From Chrysophaeum taylorii (Eukaryota > Sar > Pelagophyceae > Pelagomonadales > Pelagomonadaceae): 64,000 nt of DNA. A program made the translations under genes and the position numbers. A model generated the notes under the pieces. That model made no database searches. It was not told the DNA's origin and was given only the letters and a program-made list of their open reading frames with translations. The stretch covers positions 1 through 64,000 of the forward strand of contig JAQMWT010000319.1 in assembly GCA_029834535.1 (NCBI GenBank), written 5' to 3'. Shown here one piece after another: positions 1-10,224 of this stretch (position 1 is its first letter; every line of letters begins with the position of its first letter).

Positions 1-671
1 GTTCACCTATAGTGCGCGTGTAGACGCCGGGAGGGGCTTATCGGTATTGCGCAGCACGTGTGGGGTAGGGTGGAGTCGTCGACCAGAAGGATATCTCCTC
101 GGATGCCGATCGACAGAGAGCCACGTAGAGCTGGACGTGGCAGAAGACGGGCTTCGCCAAGAGGACGCCGACCTCGCGGGGCGTCTGGCCCTGGCTCTTG
201 TTGATCGTTTGGCGTAGGCGGGCCTTAAGCGATACAGGTTGGAGGAGCCTCGGTGACAACGACACGATCGATCATGTATCTGGTACCGTTGCAGTGGCCG
301 TGCGACGGGTCGAGGTTGCGAAGACATTAAGCTCGCGATCAAAGTCAGCATGCCGTTGGTTGTCAGGGAGTTGAAAACTCTACTGTAAAGAGCGAGGCGT
401 CGTCTTCCGACCCAGCCTAGTCAGCCGAAAGAACTCCGACGCCTCGTCTCCGGGAAAAAAAGGCCGCGGTCATGCGCGCGTTGTCAGCATCGACAACATC
501 GTTTCGACGGGGCGTGAGAATGGCGCGCTGAAAGAGCCGCCGCGGGTCGTGGAAATAGTCTGCGAGGTCGCCGTAGACGGCTTGGAGGATCACTGTCTGG
601 CTCTCGCGCCTACCTGATCCTTACTCTCGGGCTACAGTCCTTACCCGAAGTCGAGGGGACAAAACAAAACA
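1..671 (+). repeat. Dispersed ~1-kb repeat, copy A (cut by window edge)
   Basis: This stretch is about 90% or more identical by eye to 13343-13985 and 52062-52737. The first bases align inside the repeat, so the copy starts before the window. It lies immediately upstream of the Pro-rich ORF of the retroelement and could be its 5' untranslated or promoter region. The homology stops near 671, where the other two copies continue into an ACAAAC-rich tail. All three copies keep a 10-bp inverted repeat (CGAGGCGTCG with CGACGCCTCG). On the minus strand each copy has a short open frame, but no recognisable product. Confidence 0.85.
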
Positions 672-810
672 ATGTGAGCTCAGTGTGCACGTCGACACGG
701 GTTGTCATAGCTGACGCAAGTCCCGCCACCATGGCTTCGGGCAGTCGGGGACTGGCTTTCGTGCTTCCGGCGTCTCCTGCTCCTTTCCACCATCTTCGCT
801 ATTTTTCTCA

Positions 811-2586
811 TTGTCGGCTCGCCATCAGCCCCGCGAGTCATCCATTCCGTGTTTGGTCTTCGCTCTCGGTCCAGGTCTCCTGCGGCGTCACGCGGCTCGA
901 TGTCTTCCCCACCGACGTCGATTACTTTGGTCCCAGCGTCGCATGTTCCTCATAGGCTTTACTGTGCTTACGTTAGTGCGGCTCTTGACTCTTCTCCTGG
1001 TTAAGCGTTGTATGGTCACTATCTCGCAAGCTGCTGCTGCCGGCTCATCTGTAGCCACCGCCTGCAACTCTTTGCCTTGCGCACCCTTCAAGGCCGCTTG
1101 CATTGGACCTCTTACCGCCCTCTGCAACTTGGTCAGCACGCTCGTGCGGATCTCACACGCTCGTGCTCGCCACCGCCTCGCCCACCGCAATCATCGTTGC
1201 CACCGCCATTGCTGCTACTCGCGGGCGGCCCAGCTGCGTCTCATGCGCGGCTTCTGGTCGCTCCGCCGTGCGGTTCAGCGTGATCCTTTGCATCGATCCG
1301 CCCGATGCCCTGCCATCTATGGTTGCCTTATTCTCGCACGCCGAGGCACGCAGAGTCTACCGTCATGTCCCGCGGCCTTTCGCCACCTTCTTCAAACGCG
1401 CGCTTTTTGCGCCATGCCACTTCCGTGGCCCTTGGCCTTGCTCTTGACGCGTTTCTCCCTTACGAGCAACATCGCGATCCCCGTGGAGCTGCCTCGGAGT
1501 CCGCCCCTCGTGCGGCGTCACCTGCAACCTCGGAGCCACCCCCAGCCACACCCGCTCGTCGGCCTCGCCATCGACGCCGACAGTCCGCCTCGTGTGGAAT
1601 CACCGGCACCCTCGGTTGCGCCCCCAGCCACGCCTGCTCCTCATCCTCCCCACCGGCACCAACAGAGTCCGCCCCTCGTGCGGAGTCTCCTGCAATACGA
1701 TCCTCAGGTCCGCATGCTCCGCGTCCTCGTCGTCAGCGCCGACAGGAGCTCACCACTCAACCGTCCACGGACATGGGGCTGGATTCCCCTCCTCCCGCAC
1801 CCGGACCAGACCGACACCACTCCCGTCGCCGCAGGTCTTCCCACGCCCACTGACACCGCACCTCCTGGGCCTGTGGCTATGGACCTGGAGTCGTCGGAGG
1901 CAGGGTCCGCTACTTCCCCTCGCCGACGGGAACCCACCAATGCGACTCCCCCTCCGCCCGCTGCGACACCGGCACCGCGCCGCCATGGCCCCCGCCGCCG
2001 CGCGCCACCATCCGGGTCTGTTGCTACGGACATCGCGCCTCCACCGATCGCGGGGAACGCCAATACCACCGCGCCTCCCAATACCCACCACGGCGCCAGC
2101 CACCCACCCTCCGGCCCCTCTGCCGAAAACTCTCCTGCATCGCGTCGCCGCCGCCCACACCGCCAGCGGTCCTCCGCCACAGTTCATGACCCCGTCCACT
2201 CAGGCCTGCGCCTATGGACCTCGAACCGTCCTTCATGTACACCCACATTGCCGCCGAGAACCTCCCATCGTCTGGCACACCCTCTTCCGGCACGGACATG
2301 GACCTTGAGGTCGACCATCCTCCGCCACCGGTTCCCGCGCACCGCTGCCCCTGACATCTCGCCATCTCTCCCGCACCCACGCCAACGCCTTCGCCCTCTG
2401 TCGAGGCTCCTGGCTCGTCGCACGCCCCCTACCGCGTCTCCACGCCTTGCCTACCGATCGTGCTCGAGCCTGCACCCATCCCACTTTGCCAGCGGTCGCC
2501 CGCGCTGCACGCACCCAACATCTACACGCCCAGGCGCGTGCAGCCCGGCTGAGCCTCGTCGCAGCTCGGCGCCACGATCCTGGTGA
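811..2586 (+). pseudogene. Retroelement 5' ORF region, Pro/Ser/Arg-rich, frame-broken
   Basis: The sequence is open in one frame for 591 codons but has no ATG at the start. Coding-like character moves between the three frames, and short motifs such as MDLE followed by Pro-rich stretches recur in different frames (near 1770, 1880, 2215 and 2300). This suggests an originally continuous low-complexity protein with frameshifts. A segment encoding ESAPRA-SPA is repeated near 1497 and 1669. Its position ahead of the RING/RT region fits the first, gag-like part of a non-LTR retroelement. No enzymatic domain is visible, so the function is unassigned. Confidence 0.45.
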
Positions 2587-4988
2587 GTCTCGCCACCACG
2601 CTGCGACTCGTCTCCAGCGCCGCTTTCGCGCACGGACTCAACCCCAGGGAGCTCTCGCTACCGACAGCCCTCCATCGTCTGCTGCGGCCACCCGGCTCAC
2701 TCGCCGCCCCCCTCCGCGCCCCCGAGCTCGTCACCTCCCCCTCATCCACCACAGCCTGCTCTGCCTCCGGCCCCTGCCCCACCTCTACTTTCTCGTCCAC
2801 CGCTCGTGCTGCCCGAAGTCGCGCTCATCATACTCTTGCACGTGCTGCTCGACAGAACCTCGTTGCGACCCTGCGCCGCGCTCCTGGTCAGCCACGTCAC
2901 ACCGCCGCGCTCCGTCTTCAGCGCTTTGTTCGCGCTCGGCAGCACCTCCGTGCCCGTCGCTCACCTGCTACGCCCACACAGTCCGTCACACCACTGCCAC
3001 CAATACTTCCCCGGCGTCTGCCACACCCACGCCAAATTCCTCGCCACCCTCGGGCCCGTCACCTACCTCTCAGCCGCCGCTATCTGCCTCGCCTTCACGC
3101 GCATGCACCAACTCTGCACATCCGGATGTCGCCCGCGTCATACGCACCCGCGCTCAACACGCTCAAGCACGTGCTGCCCGGCAAAACCGCGTCGCGGCCT
3201 TTGCGCCAGACTCCTGGCCCGCCACTCCACTACGCAGCGGCCCTTCTTCAGCACCAATTTCGAGCCTGGAAGCGATTACGTGCTCGTCGATCCCTGGCAA
3301 TAATCCGCCGCTTCCTGCGCCACACGGCCGGCCGCTATGTCAGCTACCTCCGGGACCGCGCTTGTCCTATATGCTCCAGCCCTTGCTTTACCCGTTGCCA
3401 AGTCCGCTGCTGTCGCGTGGTCCTGCACCACGCCTGCGTTGGTCAGTGGGCGCTAAGCAACCTCGCCGGCGACCAAGGCGACCCTGACGTGGCGCCCACC
3501 AACCGCGCGCGCCTTCCGCCGTGCCCCAACTGCCGCAGTCCTATACGCATGGTCCGCCCTCATCAACGCTGGGTGTCTGTGCACTCTCTCCCCCAGGTCC
3601 GCGCTGCCGCACCCACCGCATTTTCCCACTTGCTGCAGCCCTTGCCGCCACCGCCCGATATCGCATTCGAGCGCTATGTGCGACGCCGCCCTTGCCGCTC
3701 GAGCCGCTGCTGCTGCGGAACGCCATCTCGCCGCTATGCACGCTGCTGCTGCCGCTGCTGCGGCACTCCAACTCGACACGGGACGGGCCGCCGCCGCTGC
3801 TGCCAGCGCCGACGCTTACCTCGCCCATCGCGCTGCCGCCCACGCTGCTCAAGCTGCCCGTGCCGCCCGCCTCTCCCACATTGGCTCCGCACGCGATCCA
3901 CTGGCACCCGCAACACCCCTGCCACCCCTCCCGCTGGCAACCGCCGCGCCACTGCTCGGCAACCGCACTGCGATGCAACAGCCAGCCGCCACCCTGCCGC
4001 TGGCACCGGACCACCCCCACTACTAGCACCTCCTCCACCCCCGCCGCTGCCGCCGGCACCGCCGCGCCCCTGCCCCTGCCACCAGCCACCGCAACACCCC
4101 TGTCACGGCTGCAGCCCCCACGAGCGCGTCTCCTGGCATTTCTCCCATGGGCCTCGGTCACATTCGGCGCCACCGTCTGTTGCCCCCGCCCACCCTACGT
4201 CATCCGGCCAGCCCCCTCCCCCGACACGCCGTCCACGTGACCTGAGCGATTTGCGCTCTGCGATCGACGAGGTCTCCATCAAAGACCTCATTATATCGCC
4301 GTGCTCTTGCATTCGCACCATTCCCGCCCAATTCCGCGAGGCATGGGCGAGCGCAATGGCCGAGGTGTGTTCATGGTTTGAAGACGCCACTTCCGATAAC
4401 GCTCGTGACCGTGCCCTCCTTTGGTACATGAGCCTTCACAGCCTACTTCTTCGGCGAGCACCACGAGGCGGCGCCCGTCGGCCCGACGTGCTCACTGACC
4501 GCTTTACAGCCTTCGCCGCAGGGCGTTACGACCTCCTCATTGACGGCTACCTCCACGACGTGACTCGCGTGCGCTCCCATGTACGCTCACGGGCGGCCGC
4601 CGACGATGACGCGGACGCACTTCGTGCATTGCGACTCGCTGAATCTGGCGACCTCTCTCGGGCGTGCCGTATTCTCACCAGCCTGGGCATCGCCGACCCA
4701 TGCCACCCAGACGTCATGCGCCAACTCGTGTCCAAACATCCTGCTCGCAAGGAGGACCTTCACACTTTCCCCAACCACCCGCAAGGGCTCGCCACACTCT
4801 CGGTCGCCCTGCGTGAAACTTACCGCACGCTCCGGCCGAAGGCTGGTGTGGGCCCCGACCAGTGCCGCAATGAATTCCTCTCCGTTTTCGCCCAGCCCTT
4901 CCCGAGCAACGTCAAGGCACGCTCGGCGATGGACAAAATCGACAACCTTGAGACCTTGTTCGTTCGTGGAGCTCTTCCTGACTGGTAA
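2583..4988 (+). pseudogene. Retroelement polyprotein, N-terminal part: IQ-like repeats, RING-like finger, start of RT; truncated by insertion
   Basis: The frame is open for 801 codons without a convincing ATG. Around 2545-3300 (partly in the neighbouring frame) a ~60-residue unit recurs three times, each ending in an IQ-like motif of the form AALRLQRFVRARQHLRARR. Next comes a RING-like finger beginning with CPIC at residues 261-264, followed by CRVVLHHAC and ending in CPNC. The last 200 residues resemble the region just before the RT fingers of LINE-like elements (LRPKAGVGPDQCRNEFL). The frame ends at GALPDW-stop because a Crypton is inserted at 4984-4987; the RT continues at 10225. Family knowledge supports a retroelement ORF2-like protein. 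The RING is unusual for such elements. Confidence 0.6.
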
Positions 4989-4997
4989 ATAAAGCCA

Positions 4998-5046
4998 GGA
5001 GACAGGCGGCGCGTCTCCCAAACCAACGGATTGTCTCCCGGGAGAC
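4998..5046 (+). promoter_or_regulatory. Subterminal inverted-repeat cluster at Crypton left end
   Basis: Four copies of one hexamer in both orientations lie within 49 bp: GGAGAC at 4998, GTCTCC at 5013, and the perfect palindrome GTCTCCCGGGAGAC at 5033-5046. They sit 11-59 bp inside the element boundary, where a tyrosine recombinase would be expected to bind. Binding itself is an inference. Confidence 0.45.
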
Positions 5047-5125
5047 GCGTCGCGTTCGAGCCGTTGAGGCGTCCCAAGGCGACCGGTCCGAAACCCAGAG
5101 TCGCAGCGACAACGAGAAACTTGCA

Positions 5126-7762
5126 GTGCTGACGCTGCGCGGGCGGCCGGTCGTTGATGTCGTCGGCGACACTTCAACGCGCAGTCAACGAGAACCCGCG
5201 CGCGCTCGAGCGATGGACGAACGCGGCGAGCGGCCGGCGGACGACGCTCTCCGCGCGTCGCGTCTCGCGCGCCGCGAAGTTGTCGAGGCGCATCGAAAGA
5301 ATAAGGGCACGGTGGAGGCGTACGACCTCTGGGTGAGGCAGTGGTATGCTTGGTGTCACGCGAGGCCGGGCGACGTCGTCTGCGGCATGACGATGCCCGT
5401 CGACAAGCAGGTGTACTCCGGCGCCGCGGTGCCGTCGACGGTCGAGCTCTGGCTCGCCGCGTTCGTAACGGTTCGGCCGAAGCTGAAGAACGGCAAGCCC
5501 GCGCCCGGCACGGGCGGCGCCGGGAGGGGGGTCGGGATCGAATCCGTGCGCCAGGCCATCAAGGCGGTCACCGACTTGCAAGCGGCTCAGAGGCTCGACG
5601 ATGAGTTCCGCGCGGAACTGGACGGCGTCCCAGCGCCTCGCGCTGGTGGCCAGGTACGCCTCGCGTTTTGGCCGATCAGCTGTCGTCTTGACAGCGTCTC
5701 GTCCTCGCAGCTCAAAGCCATTCTCGAGGAGCACGCGCACCAGACGGCAATGCGGCGCGAGGAGCTCTGCGGAGATAGGGCCTCGGGTCGTAACATCAAC
5801 GGCGACTACGACGACGAGGAAAAGTACCAGTTGAGCGCGATCGGGCTGTTCGAGGACTCCGCTCGCCCTCACAAGCTTGCCGAAAAGCAGGCGATGCTCA
5901 TGCGCGTGTCGCAGCTGCTTCGCGATTCGCTTTCGTTTCGAGGGGACGACGCGAGGAAACTCCAGCTGGCCGACGTATTTCTGGCGTGTGCGATGGCGAG
6001 AGAGGGACCGCTACCGTGCCGGGTAGTTGTCTTTGCGCTCAACAACGGAAAATCCAACCACGACGGCAAGGTTATGTTAAGCGCGTCGATGCGACACGCG
6101 ACGAAGCCCGAGCTGTGCCTGCAATTCCACTTGGCGCTGTTGTTCTTCGAATTGTACGTCGTATTTAAGGTGGACGTGCCCCGGTGGCGACCCGAACGCG
6201 ACGAGGAGGGTTGCCTCCATCGAGATTTTTATTCCTTCCACGTGCTCCCGGGCTGCAACTGTCGCAACGGCATTTTTAACGTGCGCACAAGCCTCACGCC
6301 GCAGACGATGTCCAACCACTGCAGCTGGATGTACGCGAACATTCGCAACCCGCTGGTGAATGCCCCGAAGAAAGTCCACCTCAATCGCGGGAGGTCGTTG
6401 CGAGACGGGATTGCCAGCGGCGTCTCGGAGCAGCAAGTTGGGCGCGCCGGGAATTATCGTGGATTCACGGCGCTGAACCGAAGCTACCTCACCGACCTGC
6501 CGTGGGATATGATCCGGCATACCGCCGGGTTCCCGACCCGATCCGGATACTTCTTCTTGTTGCGTGCGTTGGTCCAACCTCCCGAGCCGTTGGTGAAGAA
6601 GGTTTTCGCGACATTGCTGGACTCATACTACGAGTGGCTCGAATCGCCCGACTTTAATATAGACGACCTCGACCTCGCCACGAAGCAGTTTGTCGAGGTC
6701 GTCGAGCATCTCGCCGTCGTACTCTGCCAGGACCTCGCGGTCCTTTACGGGAAAATGAAGCACTTCCACGTCTTCTCTCACGCACCTTTCAACGACGACG
6801 CCTACGGCTTCTTAACATTCCGACAGGAGCTCCTCCAGGCCATGACGGACCAAGGCGCCAACCAGCTGCAGCGCACTGCGGAGGCAGCGCAGGAACGGGG
6901 AGATGAGAAGTGCGCCGCCTTCGCTCGCGAGGTGCTTGGTTCGGTCGCGACGATGCTGGAGCAGCACAAGGTCACAGGCTCGGCCAGCGGTCCACCTGCG
7001 CAGCCAATCCAGATGCGATTAAGCGGAACGCCTGCTAGGCACATCAGCGAGATCCACGACCAAATATGTGGCAATGACGCGCCGCGGCGTCTCACCGGCG
7101 CGATATCGGACCCCCCCTGCGACCACTCCCGCTTTGTTTCCAGAGACACCGCCACGGGCTTCGGCCGCCGACTCAAACGACGCCTCAGACGACGCCCTTC
7201 TGTTTGGTCAACAAAGACTTTTTGTGTCGGATAAATCGACCTGGCCGGTTGACCCCCCCGTGCTTCCAAACTTCGCTCTTGCGACGAAGCTCGCCTCATG
7301 CCCAGCGACCATAGGGGAGTTGGCCGAAGAGTACTTCCGCGGCGTCGGCGGCGGTGCTCCTCTCAAGTACCTTGACGAGTACTACCCATCAGGCGCCCGG
7401 GTACCGGCAAAACGGGTTTCTCCTGGCGCAGCGCCAGAGCGCGCGATCCGAGAGGCAAAAGCCGCAAGTTTAACACGGCGTACGAGAAGCGCAAGCCTAT
7501 CTTCGACTATCTCGAAAAGCACGGCGAGCAGCAGGGTGTCAAACTGCTCGAGGATCGCGTCAACGCGTCTGCAACCGGTCAAGAATCCAACTGGAAGGCC
7601 ATCTGTGATCTCCTCCCGGAGATTATCAAGGAACTCCGTCCCGAATCCTTCGAAAAGAACAGCAAGCGTGCTCAGGTGGCGCGAGCCAAGACGCGGGATG
7701 CCAAGCGCCAGCGCGTGGTGCCGCACGCGTCGAGCATGACGACTAAACTGCTGGCTCTTTAG
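5126..7762 (+). pseudogene. Crypton tyrosine recombinase with GCR1_C-like tail, frameshifted
   Basis: The main frame (5126-7234) has a GTG at its left edge; the first plausible ATG is at 5213-5215 (MDERGERP). It carries the Crypton signature. An FRGDDARKL block holds the first catalytic Arg. A VHLNRGR segment followed by GVSEQQVGRAGNY holds the His and second Arg. SYLTDLP contains the candidate nucleophilic Tyr, followed by the family-typical AGF and LVQPPEPLVKKVF. The C-terminal part lies in two other frames: ATIGELAEEYFRG (around 7310-7390) and YEKRKPIFDYL to the TAG at 7760-7762. This resembles the GCR1_C DNA-binding tail of Cryptons. At least two frame changes make it inactive as read, unless introns or sequencing errors explain them. 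Confidence 0.78.
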
Positions 7763-10222
7763 CCTGGGAGTTCCTTACCGTTACTACGGCGATAGATCCT
7801 TCTTCCCCCGCTTCCCGAGAGGTGGGTAGCGACCGCGTGCGGTCTTAGGTGGCACTAGACCATTCCGCCTCACCACATGCTACGTGCGAGGGACAAATAG
7901 AGTGCCTGACATCACAGGTACACAGTGACCTGCTAGCTTTCACACTGTCAGAGAGACACATAGCTACCGTCATCTTCACGAGAGGACTCTGCATCTTTCG
8001 GCAAGCATGGTGGAACGCTTCGAGAAAGAGGAAGGGCCAGACGGGCTAAATGCCTAGTTTAAAAGTGGAAAACGGGAAGGAAGGACCGGGGTATGAATCG
8101 AGGGAAAGCCGTACTGAACGGAGAGAAAATCCGCAAAGAAGAGGCGAAGTTGGTCTAGGGCATCAGAAGTGAAGTGTCGGAGTTCCAGAAAGTCATACAA
8201 ATACAAACATAATAACTCTCTGGACCGCCTCTGACGAATTCGCCGGTCCATGCTGGCTTGGCGGAATCCAGCTCGTAGCTACGGTCCTGAAGCCGGGTCT
8301 GCAGAGCCCCACCCGTGCACGAGATACCTTCGCTTTTCCCGCATCCCTCACGTCTTCGCGCAATCAACCAAAACCCCTCGACGCCCTTGCCCCCCTCTGA
8401 GTAGTCGACTTCAAAAACCCACGGTTCTTGGCGCAACGGACGCCGTTTCAGAGAGAAGATATGGGGATCCAGAGCGCTTCGATTTGACAGCAGTATGGAC
8501 TCCATTAAATGGAGCGACCGTGATAGCGATGTCGACGATGTTATAAGGGTGATGACTGCACATTCCTCGATAACGAAGACGAGCGCCCCAGCGAAGCGAC
8601 GACTCTATCGCACTGCTGGCGTGTTTGCGCCTTTGCATCAAGCTCTCCAAGCGCAAACCTGTAGCCGAGGCGACCGACTGCGATGCGATGAAGGTACGCC
8701 GCCATAGCGACGAAGGATGCCGCGCCGCTCTCGTCGAGCCGACTTGGGCATGATGAACGATGAGTCCGTAAACAACGGTTCTTACTACGTCTTCGTCCTC
8801 GAAAACCACCACCACTAGGTGTACAGTGGATCCTCATACGATCCGTCCTCTCGACTCCAAAAGCACAACACCATGCACAAGTCCTCATCGTGCAATGGCC
8901 GCCCAGGGAGGCTGGCTGTCGTTATCGGGCCTTGTCGCAACAGGATTCCCGCCACGCGTGTTGAATCCGACGTCAAGCGAGCCAATCCTGGCCTCAAGCC
9001 CAAGGTCAAGAAGGCTGAACTCGCGTTGAACCAGGACGATGTCGTGATGTCGTCGTGTAAGTTGATCATCGTGGCGCGTTGAAACGGCCTGCTCTGCTCT
9101 GCCGAGGGCTTCCATGCGAGCACCAACCACAGCTCACTCGACTCGAGACTCCCGACAAATAATATGCTAAGCACCGACTACTCCAGGGAAGTGGGAATTG
9201 GGGGAGCTCGGGGAGGGTCGGCGTGGGTCTGGTTTAGTGCAGTCTGCACGCGCGCGCGCGTGCTAGTACTATGTGTCGTGCAGGCAGCGTTGGTGAGCAC
9301 CGTGTCCAATCCCGTTGCTTGAGCCCCCAATAATACTCCAGAGACCTTATTTTACGACATAGCAGTATTACGTAGGTATTGGTGAGCTTATACTGTCTTT
9401 GATGGAAACATTTTGCCTTGAACTTTGTACAAATTTACTGCGTAAAGTGTCTCCTGTAACTTGTCCGGGGCAAAGCGGATTGCTACGCACATGCCGTGCC
9501 CGACGCGGACTCTACCCGCTAGCCCGTATTTACGCGCACTCGTGGCAGTCCCAGGGCCTCCACCTCGTCGATCTATCGACAGATACCTACGGCGCGACCT
9601 GCCTCGCTGCTGCCTCCTTGCTGCGAGTCGTATATTGGGGAAGGCTGGTCGATGTTACTATAATATTCAGGGGTGCGCAATGACCACTTTCGTTGTTCAT
9701 CGGTGTTCACGTTGCGGCATAAGACGGTCGATAAGGTGGGCGACTGCGGTGAGAACGATATTTCCGACAGTTGTCCGCAGACGCAGACGCTCTCCGCGAG
9801 GCTCGGAGCGCTTGATCGATGCCGAGTCAGGTTGGTTGTGCTGAAGCGTGCATAAAGCCCACCAACATGTGCATCGCGCTAATGTAGGGTCGATAACCTC
9901 GCGAGTTCCCGCAGTGAGTCCCCGCATATCGATGCTCGCTGGGCCCATCGCCTCGGCGCGCAGGGCATACCTTCTTCTCTATTGGATGATTGGCTGAAAC
10001 CAAGGCGGAAAGCAAAACTGCCACCAGTCGTATCGACGGTCTCTGTGCCTCTAGGGGTCACGAAGGGTCTTGAGCACATGTTTGGTGGCCTCTGCGGCGC
10101 TAATACCAACCTTGAACACCTTCCGTCCCGGTCCAGTCTCTCAAGCTTGGGGACACAAGGAGAACGTCTCTCAACAGGGCTAGAGACAATGCAGACTATG
10201 TTGAATCTACCCATACCCTCTA
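7763..10222 (+). other. Non-coding interior of the Crypton, no gene recognised
   Basis: About 2.46 kb separate the recombinase stop from the right junction. All open frames are short, composition is less GC-rich than the flanking retroelement, and none gave a recognisable protein on either strand. A short (CG)n run lies near 9250. An inverted pair GTCTCT (10166-10171) and AGAGAC (10182-10187) lies about 40 bp from the right end and mirrors the hexamer cluster at the left end. Confidence 0.5.
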
Positions 10223-10224
10223 GG

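Noticed and set aside
8745-8790. Hammerhead-ribozyme-like GATGAGTCCG
   Set aside because: The CUGANGA and GAAA core segments and helix pairing are not complete.
9250-9262. (CG)n tract as Z-DNA regulatory site
   Set aside because: It is too short and isolated to support a function.
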